From NCBI RefSeq assembly GCF_016861785.1, contig NZ_BOLS01000002.1, positions 1 to 64,000 on the forward strand: a stretch of DNA of 64,000 nt. Direction: 5' to 3'. The stretch is from Lacticaseibacillus mingshuiensis. Its GTDB lineage: Bacteria; Bacillota; Bacilli; Lactobacillales; Lactobacillaceae. Under the pieces are notes generated by a model. The model was not told where the DNA came from. It saw nothing but the letters and a program-made list of their open reading frames with translations, and did not search any database. The position numbers and the translations under genes were made by a program. Positions 26,262 to 35,504 of this stretch are shown here, piece after piece. Position 1 is the first letter of the stretch. Every line of letters begins with the position of its first letter.

Positions 26262-26448
26262 GTGGGACAAATGTCGCTTTTGGGCCCGACAGGTAAGTGT
26301 TCCAAGCGCCAGGTCCGAACTTTGGACTAGGTGATTGGGACCTTAGCTGCTCGGACCCGGACATTTGGCCCACGACACTGCATTAACATTAGTGCACTAT
26401 ACAGGAACTGGGACAAACAAAAGTTTTGTTCTAGTTCCATTTTTTTGG
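26262..26448 (+). repeat. family B structured element, copy B2, with terminator
   Basis: Core 26262-26373 (112 bp), nearly identical to B1, same orientation relative to the upstream gene. It is followed by the hairpin GGAACTGGGACAAAC/GTTTTGTTCTAGTTCC and ATTTTTTT (26403-26448), which is a good intrinsic terminator for acyP. Confidence 0.88.
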
Positions 26449-26512
26449 CCAGTGGCCCTCCAACTTTAGTCTGATTTTTTCCAAATGTCGTGTCTGTACG
26501 CCGGCTGAGCGG

Positions 26513-26541
26513 TTGAAAGCGGTGCGCCCTTCAAGTATAGT
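26513..26541 (+). promoter_or_regulatory. promoter of yidC
   Basis: TTGAAA (26513-26518), 17-base spacer, TATAGT (26536-26541). Confidence 0.8.
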
Positions 26542-26578
26542 TATTTCCAGTATCAAACTTATTAAGGGGATAAAACAT

Positions 26579-27556
26579 ATGCACAAAATGAAACGCTGGC
26601 TCACGTTCGGCGGGCTGGGCAGTCTGGCGCTGTTTTTGACTGCTTGCGGTAACCAGACGCTACAACGAGCGACGCAGCTCAAGGCGCCGACAAGCGGGAT
26701 CTACGGCTGGATGTACAAGGTGTTCGGCCTACCGATCGCGCACCTGATGCAATGGCTGGCCGGCATCATCGGCGGCCCCAGCGCATACGGCATCGCGATT
26801 CTCGTCATCACGCTGGTCGTGCGCCTCGTCCTGTTGCCGCTGATGCTCAACCAGCAGCGCAAGATGACGATCTCGCAGGAAAAAATGAAAGTGCTCAAGC
26901 CGCAGATCGACATTTTGCAGGCCGAGATGAAAAAGCACCAGGGCGATCAACAGGCCACGTTGCAGCTGAACACCACGATGCAGGAAGTTTACCGGAAAAA
27001 CAACACCAGCATGATCCCATCGATGGGTTGCTTGACCTTGCTGATCCAGTTGCCGATCTTCTCCGGTCTGTATCAGGCGGTCGCCTATTCCCCAGAAATC
27101 TCCAAGAGTACCTTCTTCGGTATTCCGCTGGGCCATACGAACATCATCATCACCATTGTTGCGACCCTGTTGTATCTGGTGCAAAGCTGGCTGATGATGC
27201 AAAGCGTCCCGGCCGAACAGCGCCAGGCGATGCGCGTTTCCGCCCTGCTGTCACCCGCGATGACCTTCTTCTTCTGCTTGATGTATAACGCAGGCCTCGG
27301 CCTTTACTTCCTGGCCGGCGGTGTCATCATCGTCATTCAGCAGATCATTGTCACCTACATCATCACCCCGAACATTCGCAAGAAGATGGACGCCGACCTG
27401 GTCGATAATCCGCCAGTCATCGTCGTCGATGAAACTACTTTTGCAAAACCAGCACAACCGCTTTATGAAACTGAAACGAGCACCGGCGATCACACAACGG
27501 GCAAGTCTCGCCCAACTGGCCATGGCCGAAACGCCGGCCGGCAAAATCACCGCTAA
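26579..27556 (+). CDS. yidC: membrane protein insertase YidC/OxaA
   Basis: Inserts and folds membrane proteins, alone or with SecYEG. The 325-residue protein is a lipoprotein: a signal peptide ends in the lipobox LTAC-G at residue 22. Five transmembrane helices follow (starting near 60, 130, 170, 210 and 235), with the hydrophilic arginine of the groove in TLVVRLVLLPLM and a cytoplasmic helical hairpin rich in Lys/Gln (QQRKMTISQEKMKVLKPQID). The C-terminal tail is long and hydrophilic. AAGGGGA precedes the ATG at 26579. Confidence 0.95.
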   Translation: MHKMKRWLTFGGLGSLALFLTACGNQTLQRATQLKAPTSGIYGWMYKVFGLPIAHLMQWLAGIIGGPSAYGIAILVITLVVRLVLLPLMLNQQRKMTISQEKMKVLKPQIDILQAEMKKHQGDQQATLQLNTTMQEVYRKNNTSMIPSMGCLTLLIQLPIFSGLYQAVAYSPEISKSTFFGIPLGHTNIIITIVATLLYLVQSWLMMQSVPAEQRQAMRVSALLSPAMTFFFCLMYNAGLGLYFLAGGVIIVIQQIIVTYIITPNIRKKMDADLVDNPPVIVVDETTFAKPAQPLYETETSTGDHTTGKSRPTGHGRNAGRQNHR

Positions 27557-27577
27557 GTCGTTTCACCAGGTCAAATA

Positions 27578-27617
27578 AATAGTGCCCCAGCGAAAATTTC
27601 GCCGAGGCACTTTTTTA
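27578..27617. terminator. bidirectional terminator between yidC and the marR gene
   Basis: AGTGCC..GCGAAAATTTCGC..GGCACTTTTTT; the stem is interrupted but strong. Confidence 0.8.
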
Positions 27618-27621
27618 ATGC

Positions 27622-28065
27622 TTATTTCTGTTCTTTGGCAATGATCTCCTGCCCGACCCGCCGCATGATGCGTAGCAGGTCCTGGGCGTCTGGTTCGCCG
27701 ATCACATCGATCCAGCCCGCAAAGCGCGTGCTGATCGCCTGATTGACTCGGCTGACAAGCGCCTGGCCGCTAGTCGTCAGCTGCAGTTCCTGGCGGCGCC
27801 CATCGTTGGGGTCGCGCACCTGGATCATGTAGTGATGTTCCATCAGCGTTTTGATCTGGCGAGAGATCGCCGCCCGCGTTACATGCCGCGCCTTGGCGAT
27901 CTCAGACAAGCTCAGATCGTGGCCGGCTGCGATGTCGCGCAGAATGAGAAACTGTTCAAACGAAATGTCATCATCCCGCATCGGCGCCGACACGAGCTCA
28001 CCGACGTATTTGAACGCACTCAGATACACTTCAATATAATCTTCAAGCAGTTTATCGTCGGCCAT
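27622..28065 (-). CDS. MarR-family transcriptional regulator
   Basis: A 147-residue winged-helix dimeric repressor (LSLSEIAKARHVTRAAISRQ for the recognition helix, RDPNDGRRQELQLTTSG for the wing). The gene follows the YhgE/Pip gene after element B3 and has the same orientation; AGGAGG precedes the ATG. By position it may control the YhgE/Pip promoter, which carries a dyad (30592-30610). Effector unknown. Confidence 0.9.
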   Translation of the reverse strand: MADDKLLEDYIEVYLSAFKYVGELVSAPMRDDDISFEQFLILRDIAAGHDLSLSEIAKARHVTRAAISRQIKTLMEHHYMIQVRDPNDGRRQELQLTTSGQALVSRVNQAISTRFAGWIDVIGEPDAQDLLRIMRRVGQEIIAKEQK

Positions 28066-28103
28066 GATGGCGCCTCCTCAGGTCAGATCGCAGTCTCATT
28101 GTC

Positions 28104-28228
28104 GTGGGCCAACTGTCCGAGTCAGCAGCGAAGGTCCTCAAGCGCCTGGTCCAACGCGCGAACCTGGTGCTTAAGAACACTTACCTAGCGAACCGGCGCT
28201 CGATCGTTGTCCCACTTCTGTTTTAAGC
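28104..28228 (-). repeat. family B structured element, copy B3
   Basis: Core 28104-28215, again exactly 112 bp, starting shortly after the stop codon of the YhgE/Pip gene. It is the most divergent copy, yet its stems are kept by paired changes, e.g. CTTAAGC/GCTTGAG in the upper arm. No terminator hairpin follows before the marR ribosome site. Confidence 0.8.
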
Positions 28229-28236
28229 CTACCACA

Positions 28237-30558
28237 TTATTCGGTCACTTGGGTGCGTTTTTGGTGAAGCGCCAGCAGGCCGGCAAAAATCGCGGCCATC
28301 ACCGCCAAGACCACGATGGTGACAACAGACATTGTGTTGAGTCCATTCACGGCGGCATTGAGGCCATCCAGCAGATAGGTGCCCGGCATCAATTTACCCA
28401 GGAACTGGTAGAACCCTGACAGCATCGCGTTTGGCAACAGCCCACCCGAGACGATCAGCTGCAGGAACAAGATCGCCAAAGAGAGGAGAACGCCCACGGT
28501 GCCCAGCCATACGTCCAAGGCAAAAATGATCAAGGTGAACAGCGCCTCGGCGATCAGCAAAAGTAGGAACAAGCCAACTGCACTCGCCACGCTGATGCCC
28601 ATGCCCAGCACAACAAGCGTGATGCCCAGTGCGGAGACCACCAAGGTGCCGGCGATCCACAAGCTGCGTTGCAACAGGTTTGCCTTTTTGAAGCTGGCGC
28701 TGTAGCGATTGAAGCCCAATTCCGTGAGCAACGCAGCCACAAAGGCGACCAGCAGCAGGACCATCGGCGACAGCACATCCAGCAGCGGCTTGGCCAGTGG
28801 ATCGGACTGTGTCTTATTCGCGATCGGGGTGACAAAATGCGCCACGTTGGCTTTGCCGGTGTACAGGCCTGACGTTTGCTTGGCGCCATCGCCTAACTTC
28901 ACATTCAGCTGCGTGACGCCAGCGGCTAATTGACTCGTCCCAGAGGCCACTTGCCCCGCACCGTCATTCAACTTCGCCACGCCATCGACCAACGCCGGCA
29001 CCTGGCCGTTCAATTGACCGAGGCCGGTATCGAGCTGCGTCGCACCACTTGCGGCTTGGGCGACCCCATCCGTGTACTGCGCCAAGCCATCGATCAGACC
29101 AGCATTGGTATCGGTGCCCTTGAGCCCGGCCAAGATCTGCTTCAAACCATCCGAGATCTCGCCGCTTCCTTGAATGGCGCCCTTCGTCTCGATCGTGGTG
29201 CCCTTTTTGGTCAACCCATCATCGACATCTTCCAGGCCGGCCTTGAGCTGCGTGATCGCCTGCCGAGTGCCGGCGGTCAGGGTCGGCACTTGGTCGTTGA
29301 GCTGGTTCAGCGCAGCTTTCAGTTTCGCGGTCGAAGCACTCAGCGTGGTCAACTCGCCGCCAGTTTTTTGGAGCTTAGCGCCGGCTGCTTCGAGATTGGT
29401 CTTGCCTGCGTTCATATTCTTTTCGATATCCGGCTGCAAGGTCAACAGCTTCAAGCCAGACGCCATGTGATTTTTCAAAATAACCGCCATCACATCTTTG
29501 TCCGCCATCAATTCGTTCATGATGGACTTGAGTTGCGTCAGGTCATCCCCCGCCTTGAGGAAATTCGCCCCGGCGGCTTGCAGGCTGGTGCCGGTCGCGG
29601 TCATGTCGGCCGTGATCGCCGCGGACAGGTCATCATTGCGCTTCGCGTTGATGCCCGCCGTGATCTGGGAGACCCCACTTTGAAGCGCGGTCAACCCTTC
29701 GTCGAGTTCCTTGAGTTTTGGCGCGCCACTTGCTAACTGCTTCTCGATCTTCGTCGAAGCAAGTTGAAGCTGTTCGTGTAGGTAATCGTTGCCCGGAATC
29801 ATCTGTTGGATGGCGCCTTGCAACTTGGCCACGCCGCCAGTCAAAGTCGCGTTGTTGGCGACGATCGTCTGAAGCCCATCATTGAGCTGCTGGCCGCCAT
29901 CTGCGAGTTTCGTCACACCGTCCTGCAGCGTGCCGGATTTGCCCGCCAGCGTGGTGAGGCCATCGCTGACCTGGCCGCTGCCGTCTTCCAGCTGGTCGGC
30001 GCCGGCCTTCAGCTGGTCCGTCCCAGCCGCCGCCTCGCCGATGCCGCTCGCCAACTGGCTGAAACTGTCCAGCAGCGATTTGTTGTACGCCTCTTGGACT
30101 TTGGCTGCGACCTGCGCCTGCAGCTTATCGGCCACGATGCCTGTGATCATGTGCGACGTGAAATTGTTGTGCGCCGACATATCAAGGCCGATGGTGCTTT
30201 GCTTCGGCGCCTTGCTCAGCGCGGTGGTTGCGTTTTGTGAAAAATCTTCCGGCAACGTCACCTTCATCAGGTACGCACCATTTTTCAAGCCGGCGTCCGC
30301 CTGTTTGGCAGAGACCAGGTGCCAGGTCACTTCCTTGCTGCGCTTGAGCTGACTTTCAACGCCTTCGCCCAGGGCAACGGCTTGGCCCTGGAACTGCGCT
30401 GGTTGGTCAAGATCGACCACCGCCACGTCGATGTGTTTGGTGCTCGTCTGCTGTTCATAGCTGACAAACTTTAACGCGATGAACAAAAGAAGTAGCGGAA
30501 TGGCGACGATGAGCGCGATGAGGCTCCCTCGCCTGACAAGTTGCTTGCTTGCGTGCAT
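28237..30558 (-). CDS. YhgE/Pip-family membrane protein with X-Leu-X-X-Gly heptads
   Basis: A 773-residue protein with one N-terminal helix (about 12-34), a long extracytoplasmic region and about five C-terminal helices (from about 600), the ABC-2/Pip architecture. The outside region carries many heptads such as DQLEDGSGQVSDGLTTLAGK, expected to form a long rod. Family members include the phage infection protein of lactococci and EsaA-like secretion components; a role in export or phage adsorption is inferred. The ATG at 30558 was chosen by the hydrophobic start (RRGSLIALIVAIPLLLLF) and GGGGGT upstream. Confidence 0.9.
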   Translation of the reverse strand: MHASKQLVRRGSLIALIVAIPLLLLFIALKFVSYEQQTSTKHIDVAVVDLDQPAQFQGQAVALGEGVESQLKRSKEVTWHLVSAKQADAGLKNGAYLMKVTLPEDFSQNATTALSKAPKQSTIGLDMSAHNNFTSHMITGIVADKLQAQVAAKVQEAYNKSLLDSFSQLASGIGEAAAGTDQLKAGADQLEDGSGQVSDGLTTLAGKSGTLQDGVTKLADGGQQLNDGLQTIVANNATLTGGVAKLQGAIQQMIPGNDYLHEQLQLASTKIEKQLASGAPKLKELDEGLTALQSGVSQITAGINAKRNDDLSAAITADMTATGTSLQAAGANFLKAGDDLTQLKSIMNELMADKDVMAVILKNHMASGLKLLTLQPDIEKNMNAGKTNLEAAGAKLQKTGGELTTLSASTAKLKAALNQLNDQVPTLTAGTRQAITQLKAGLEDVDDGLTKKGTTIETKGAIQGSGEISDGLKQILAGLKGTDTNAGLIDGLAQYTDGVAQAASGATQLDTGLGQLNGQVPALVDGVAKLNDGAGQVASGTSQLAAGVTQLNVKLGDGAKQTSGLYTGKANVAHFVTPIANKTQSDPLAKPLLDVLSPMVLLLVAFVAALLTELGFNRYSASFKKANLLQRSLWIAGTLVVSALGITLVVLGMGISVASAVGLFLLLLIAEALFTLIIFALDVWLGTVGVLLSLAILFLQLIVSGGLLPNAMLSGFYQFLGKLMPGTYLLDGLNAAVNGLNTMSVVTIVVLAVMAAIFAGLLALHQKRTQVTE

Positions 30559-30577
30559 TGTATGACCCCCAAAATAC

Positions 30578-30610
30578 GAGTTATTTGTCACGGCATTAGT
30601 TGTCAATGCC
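30578..30610 (-). promoter_or_regulatory. promoter and dyad upstream of the YhgE/Pip gene
   Basis: TTGACA (30601-30606), 17-base spacer and TAACTC (30578-30583). GGCATT-N7-AATGCC (30592-30610) overlaps the -35 box; it is a candidate MarR operator. Confidence 0.6.
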
Positions 30611-30671
30611 ATTAACAGTCTCATAGTTTGCTCGTTTTTGTTAAGGGTGTCAACAATTTTTTCTCGTCCAT

Positions 30672-30706
30672 GCAAAAAACCGCCGAGACGAGGTCAGCGG
30701 CTTAGG
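30672..30706 (-). terminator. terminator of the two-component operon
   Basis: GCCGC..N13..GCGGTTTTTT on the minus strand just after the kinase stop codon; A runs on the other side. Confidence 0.65.
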
Positions 30707-30713
30707 AAAAAAC

Positions 30714-32255
30714 TTAGTCATGCAATTCTGGTTTGGCCGGCGCGCTGGCCTGCAGCGCAGTGGCTTTCGCCTCGGTGATCGTCGGCAGCGTAATGCGGAA
30801 GATCGAGCCATGCCCCAGTGCGGAATCCACTGAGATGTGACCGTGATAGCTTTCGACCAACCGCTGGGCGATGGCCAGGCCCAGGCCATTGCCGCCTGCC
30901 TCGCGACTGCGCGCCTTATCGACCCGGTAGAACCGATTGAAGACGCGCTCGCGATCCTTGGGGCTGATGCCTTCGCCAAAATCCTGCACGGCGATCGCGA
31001 TCGCCCCTTCTTCGGCGCCAGCTGAGACCTGGATCTCTTTGCGGTCCTTGGAATATTTCACCGCATTGTCGAGCAAAATGATCAGGACTTGCTCCAAGTG
31101 GTTGCGATACATCCGCACCCAGACCGGCCCATCCAGTTCGTTGTCCAGCAAAAATGTGAATTCAGGGTGGACCATCTTGAAGTCGTTGACGACTTGATCG
31201 ATGGCCTGGTGAATATCGCAGACCGCATTTGGAAATTGCACATCGACCTGATCCGCCCGCGTCAGATCCAGCATCTCCCGAATCAGGCGCTTCATGCGCG
31301 TGATCTCCTGCAGCGAGGCCGCCAGCGATTCATCGAGCACCTGAGGATCGTCCTTGCCCCAGCGGTTGAGCAACTGCAAATGCCCTTCCAGCACCGCAAC
31401 CGGCGTCCGCAACTCATGCGAGACATCCTGGACGAACTCGCCTTGCTGATCAATGAATTGCTGAATGCGATCCAGCATGCCATTGAATTCGTTCACGAGA
31501 TCACCGAGCTCATCATTGCGCCGAAGTTCCGGAATCCGCACACTGCTTTGCGGCTCCTCGTTGACGATGTCGATCGTATTCGTGATCAACTTGATTGGCT
31601 GCATGAACCGCCGTGTCATGAAAAACGCCAGCGCAAGCGCGATCGCCAAGGCGGCCGCCGCCAACACGGTGATGATGAGATAGACCTGGTGCATGGTGCT
31701 GTGAAAGGCATCCATTTGGTCGGTGATCTGAACATAGCCGATCACCTCGCCAGTCCGGCTGGACGTGATCGGCCCGCCACCGATCAACCCGGAAAAGCCA
31801 TCGCCGCGCTGCTCGTAGATCTTCATCTCGGACGTCCGGTTCAGCGGCTGATCATTTGCCCGGGAGGAAAAGATCACCTCGCCTTGCTTGTTGTAGATCG
31901 CCAGACTGATATCCTCACGCGAGATCTTGGTGACCACGGAATCGGAAAAAATCGACGTACTCGGCTGCACGGCCTTGGTGCCACCGACCGCCGGCGCTGT
32001 GGTGGCAGACACATCGATGCGCGGGACCACGCTCGCGATGGTCAAATTGCTGGCAACTGGGGATAATCGCTGCTCGACTGCATTGAGCGTGTCCTGCACA
32101 TTATTTTGTTCCTCTTGAATCAAAATGGCCCGCATGAACGCGACGAGGATGAGCGCCAGCACGATAAAGGTGGTGAACACCCCGGTCGTGACGACTGCGG
32201 TCCATTTGACACTGAGCGAAAAGCGACGTGGCCGCTTCTGCGCCTGTTTTTTCAT
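30714..32255 (-). CDS. OmpR-system sensor histidine kinase
   Basis: A 513-residue kinase with two transmembrane helices (about 20-42 and 190-212), an external sensor domain of about 145 residues, a HAMP domain, HisKA (DVSHELRTPVAVLEGHL, phospho-histidine) and HATPase (NAVKYS, DFGEGISPKDRERVF, GNGLGLAIAQRLVESY). The layout resembles ArlS/CsrS-like kinases, but orthology is not proved. The start codon overlaps the stop of the response regulator gene (TGATG). Confidence 0.92.
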   Translation of the reverse strand: MKKQAQKRPRRFSLSVKWTAVVTTGVFTTFIVLALILVAFMRAILIQEEQNNVQDTLNAVEQRLSPVASNLTIASVVPRIDVSATTAPAVGGTKAVQPSTSIFSDSVVTKISREDISLAIYNKQGEVIFSSRANDQPLNRTSEMKIYEQRGDGFSGLIGGGPITSSRTGEVIGYVQITDQMDAFHSTMHQVYLIITVLAAAALAIALALAFFMTRRFMQPIKLITNTIDIVNEEPQSSVRIPELRRNDELGDLVNEFNGMLDRIQQFIDQQGEFVQDVSHELRTPVAVLEGHLQLLNRWGKDDPQVLDESLAASLQEITRMKRLIREMLDLTRADQVDVQFPNAVCDIHQAIDQVVNDFKMVHPEFTFLLDNELDGPVWVRMYRNHLEQVLIILLDNAVKYSKDRKEIQVSAGAEEGAIAIAVQDFGEGISPKDRERVFNRFYRVDKARSREAGGNGLGLAIAQRLVESYHGHISVDSALGHGSIFRITLPTITEAKATALQASAPAKPELHD

Positions 32256-32941
32256 CAGGAACGCATCACGTAGCCGGTTCCCCGCACCGTTTGAATGTAG
32301 CTCGGCTCGCCTGGGCGATCGATCTTGTTGCGGATGTAACGGACATACACATCCACGACATTCGTCTCAACATCCGAGTTATAGCCCCAGACCTTGGACA
32401 AAAGCACGTCGCGGGCAAGCACAACATTGATGTTTTCCATCAGCGTCAGCAGTAATTCGTATTCGCGCTTGGTCAGTTCGATGATGTCATCGCCGCGCCG
32501 AACGACCCGATTTTCCTTTTCGATAGTCAGGTCGCGGTACGTGATAGTCGTCTGCTTGGCGGCATTGTGTTCGCCTTCGATGCTGATGCGGCGAAGCAAG
32601 GCACGCAGGCGCGCCAGCAGCTCCTCGATTGCAAACGGCTTCACGATATAATCATCGGCGCCGTGATCCAGTCCGGAGACCCGGTCGATCACGGAATCGC
32701 GCGCCGTCATCATGATGATCGGCGTGTTTTTCACCTGACGCACGCGCCGGCAAACTTCCAGCCCGTTGAGCTCAGGTAACATCAGATCGAGCAAAATGGC
32801 GTCCCAGTCCTCGGCCAAAGCGGCTTCCAGCCCTGTGCGCCCGTTGAAATGCACGGCGGTCTCGTAACCTTCATGCTTCAATTCGAGTTCGACGAAGCGG
32901 GCGAGGTTTTTCTCATCTTCAATAATTAAAATACGACTCAT
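32255..32941 (-). CDS. OmpR-family response regulator
   Basis: A 228-residue regulator: receiver domain (acidic EDE at 7-9, phospho-acceptor aspartate in AILLDLMLPELNG, KPF at about 104-106) and winged-helix output domain (TKREYELLLTLMENINVVLA, VRGTGYVMRS). The last residues are typical of ArlR/CsrR-type regulators. The ATG at 32941 follows AAGGAG. First gene of the pair with the kinase. Confidence 0.93.
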   Translation of the reverse strand: MSRILIIEDEKNLARFVELELKHEGYETAVHFNGRTGLEAALAEDWDAILLDLMLPELNGLEVCRRVRQVKNTPIIMMTARDSVIDRVSGLDHGADDYIVKPFAIEELLARLRALLRRISIEGEHNAAKQTTITYRDLTIEKENRVVRRGDDIIELTKREYELLLTLMENINVVLARDVLLSKVWGYNSDVETNVVDVYVRYIRNKIDRPGEPSYIQTVRGTGYVMRS

Positions 32942-33045
32942 CTGAATACTCCTTATCAAGGTGATTTATCATTTGCCGACTGTGTTCGATTCTCATACCC
33001 CGCGGTTCTCACCGCATATTTTCTCATCAAATCGATACTGCGCTT

Positions 33046-33051
33046 ATTGTA
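33046..33051 (-). promoter_or_regulatory. extended -10 of the two-component operon
   Basis: TGC-TACAAT on the minus strand, 105 bases before the regulator start, giving a long leader. GAGAAC repeats in the leader (33004-33030 region) could be regulator contacts. Confidence 0.45.
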
Positions 33052-33263
33052 GCACAGGGACCAAATTTTGCCTATCACACGTGTCTCACATTCTGAAAAA
33101 TAAGATGAAATGAGAGATAAAAGAGGCCCTTCACATTGGTCTATCCCAGATATTTACGAAAGTTAAATAAAGATTGGCTCACTTAAATTGGCATAGTCCT
33201 CTGCACACGACTCACCGACGCGTAGTTGTCTATGCCCGATCTTCCACCAGTTTTTTGATCAGG

Positions 33264-33312
33264 GGCGCGTGCAAAGGAGGGACAGTATCGCTTGTCCCCC
33301 CTTTTGCACCGC
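33264..33312. repeat. long imperfect hairpin in the regulator/gnd intergenic region
   Basis: GGCGCGTGCAAAGGAGGGACA pairs (with small bulges) with TTGTCCCCCCTTTTGCACCGCC around a short loop; T runs do not follow on either strand. It is not a terminator; a small RNA or a repeat remnant is possible. The rest of 33060-33340 shows no gene. Confidence 0.6.
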
Positions 33313-33338
33313 CTAAATCGCAGATCCAGTCGTTTTTT

Positions 33339-33408
33339 GCAAAAAAAGACGACCCCCGCCGCCCGCATGAATGCTGGGCTGACGGAGGTCGTCGTCAAAT
33401 TTTTGGCA
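33339..33408 (-). terminator. terminator of gnd
   Basis: GACGACGACCTCCG pairs with CGGCGGGGGTCGTC, followed by TTTTTTT on the minus strand. Confidence 0.85.
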
Positions 33409-33415
33409 AAAACTC

Positions 33416-34840
33416 TTATTGTTCCTCGTACCAGGTGTAGTGATAGGTACCTTCCTTATCGGTGCGCTGATACGTATGTGCACCAAAGTAATCGCGCTGG
33501 GCCTGAATCAGGTTCGCGGGAAGCACTTCGCTTCGGTAGGAATCGTAGTAGCTGATCGCCGCTTCAAAGCCTGGGACTGGGACACCGGCTTTGACAGCCA
33601 GGCCAACCAGATCACGGACATCTTCCTGATAGTTCTTGGCGATGTCCTTGAAATAGTCATCCAGCAACAGGTTCTTCAGTTCAGGATCCTTGTTGTAAGC
33701 ATCCGTGATGTTTTGCAGGAACTTCGCGCGGATAATGCAGCCGGCGCGCCAGATGCGAGCGAGCTCGCCGTATTGGAGATTCCAGCTGTATTTTTCAGAA
33801 GCGACACGCATCTGCTCGAAGCCTTGCGCATAGCTCATGAGCTTGCTGAAGTAAAGGGCCTTGCGAATGGTCTCAATGGCCTGCTTCTTGTCGGCGATCG
33901 TCACATTGCCAACCGGCTTTGGCAGCACTTTGCTGGCGGCCACACGCTCATCCTTCATCGCGGAGATGTAACGGGCGTAGACGGATTCAGTGATCACGCT
34001 TTGCGGCACCCCGAGCTCAAGGGCGCTTTGAGAGCTCCACTTGCCGGTGCCTTTGTTGCCCGCAGCATCCAAGATCAGATCCACGATCGGGGTATCGGAG
34101 CCCAGGTCGTCTTTGCGGGTCAAGATCTCGGCGGTGATGTCGATCAGATAGGAGCTCAGTTCGCCTTCGCTCCATTCCTTGAAGACGCCGGCGATCTCGT
34201 CGACCGACATATGCAACATGTTGCGCATCACGGAATAGCTTTCCGAGATCAACTCCATGTCGCCATATTCGATGCCGTTATGGACCATCTTAACGTAATG
34301 GCCTGCGCCGTTGGGGCCGATGTAAGCCACGCATGGGGCACCATCTTCAGGGGCCTTGGCCGCGATCTGCTCCAGAATCGGGGCAACAAGGTCATAGGCC
34401 TCTTTTTGGCCACCTGGCATGATGGAAGGACCCTGCAATGCGCCGAGCTCGCCACCTGAAACGCCCATGCCGATGAAGTTGATGCCGGACTTGTCCAGCT
34501 CCTGATTGCGGCGAACGGTGTCTTCAAAGAAGGTGTTCCCGCCGTCGATCAAGACGTCGCCCTTGTCCAAAAGTGGCAGGAGTTCTGCGATCACAGCGTC
34601 CGTCCCAGCCCCAGCTTTGACCATCATCAAAATGCGGCGCGGCTTTTCCAGTGACGCCACAAAATCCTCGATCGTATAGCTTGGCACCAAATGCTTGTCT
34701 GGGTGATCTGCAACGACCGCCTCAGTTTTGCTCCCGGTCCGGTTATAAATTGCAACGGTGTATCCGCGACTTTCGATGTTCAGGGCCAAGTTCTTGCCCA
34801 TGACCGCCATGCCGATAACGCCGATGGTTGGTTTATCCAT
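33416..34840 (-). CDS. gnd: 6-phosphogluconate dehydrogenase (decarboxylating)
   Basis: Oxidises 6-phosphogluconate to ribulose 5-phosphate and CO2 in the pentose phosphate/phosphoketolase route. The 474-residue protein has the Rossmann motif [16 protein letters not shown], the substrate loop [19 protein letters not shown], and the catalytic lysine and asparagine region [19 protein letters not shown] sits nine bases before the ATG at 34840; a TTG six bases upstream is in frame but too close. The gene follows yceD with 66 bases between. Confidence 0.97.
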   Translation of the reverse strand: MDKPTIGVIGMAVMGKNLALNIESRGYTVAIYNRTGSKTEAVVADHPDKHLVPSYTIEDFVASLEKPRRILMMVKAGAGTDAVIAELLPLLDKGDVLIDGGNTFFEDTVRRNQELDKSGINFIGMGVSGGELGALQGPSIMPGGQKEAYDLVAPILEQIAAKAPEDGAPCVAYIGPNGAGHYVKMVHNGIEYGDMELISESYSVMRNMLHMSVDEIAGVFKEWSEGELSSYLIDITAEILTRKDDLGSDTPIVDLILDAAGNKGTGKWSSQSALELGVPQSVITESVYARYISAMKDERVAASKVLPKPVGNVTIADKKQAIETIRKALYFSKLMSYAQGFEQMRVASEKYSWNLQYGELARIWRAGCIIRAKFLQNITDAYNKDPELKNLLLDDYFKDIAKNYQEDVRDLVGLAVKAGVPVPGFEAAISYYDSYRSEVLPANLIQAQRDYFGAHTYQRTDKEGTYHYTWYEEQ

Positions 34841-34906
34841 GATCAATTGCCTCCTAATTTATAGTCATGTTCATCCTAGCAGAATGAAAGCACTAATGAA
34901 AGCTCA

Positions 34907-35464
34907 TCACTTTTTTGATTCGTCGTCATCTTCTGGAAAAAGCTGCTTCAACTTCGCAAATGCCGGGTTCGCCGTTTGCTGTTCGGCTTTGCCGGCCTCA
35001 TAGTCCGCTTCGCCGACCACAGACCAGTCATCCCCCTCTGGCATCGCCTCACCAGCCGCTTCTGCCGGTGTCAGCACCTGCATCGGAATCGACAATAGCA
35101 CATGATCCGCGATCGCCGGATGCAGATCCAGCTCGCTACCTTCCAGGTCGATCAACAGCTGGCCGTCATCGTATTTATCTTTATCCGCTGGGTTCAGCAA
35201 ATAGATCTCGGTAAAGGTGAAATCCAGTGGCCAATCCACCGGCGTCAAACTCCGAGTCGACGGAATGACCAACTTGCCGCCGAGCGTGACGGAGACCAGC
35301 AAGTCACCCTTATCATAGGAGATGTAACCATCCACCGTCAGTGACGTCATATCCAAGATCTCGGGGTCGCGGGCCATCAATTCTTTTTTCAAGTCGAGCG
35401 TGGTTGTAAAATGCAGTGGCTGATCGCGATATTTGACCAGTTCACTGATAGACCATTTAAGCAT
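34907..35464 (-). CDS. YceD family protein (DUF177)
   Basis: A 185-residue protein starting MLKWSISELVKYRDQPLHF, typical of the DUF177/YceD family, which is linked to 23S rRNA or ribosome assembly. It usually precedes rpmF (L32); here gnd follows instead and no L32 gene lies in the 66-base gap. The C-terminus is acidic and ends in DDDESKK. Element C3 lies upstream, between it and tmcAL. Confidence 0.9.
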   Translation of the reverse strand: MLKWSISELVKYRDQPLHFTTTLDLKKELMARDPEILDMTSLTVDGYISYDKGDLLVSVTLGGKLVIPSTRSLTPVDWPLDFTFTEIYLLNPADKDKYDDGQLLIDLEGSELDLHPAIADHVLLSIPMQVLTPAEAAGEAMPEGDDWSVVGEADYEAGKAEQQTANPAFAKLKQLFPEDDDESKK

Positions 35465-35504
35465 GGCGAGCTCCTTTCATGAGTGATGCGAAAAACGCAT
35501 CGAT

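Noticed and set aside
26262-26448. Family B as a miniature transposon with a transposase nearby
   Set aside because: No terminal target duplications or transposase remnants are visible; the copies are tied to stop codons rather than random sites.
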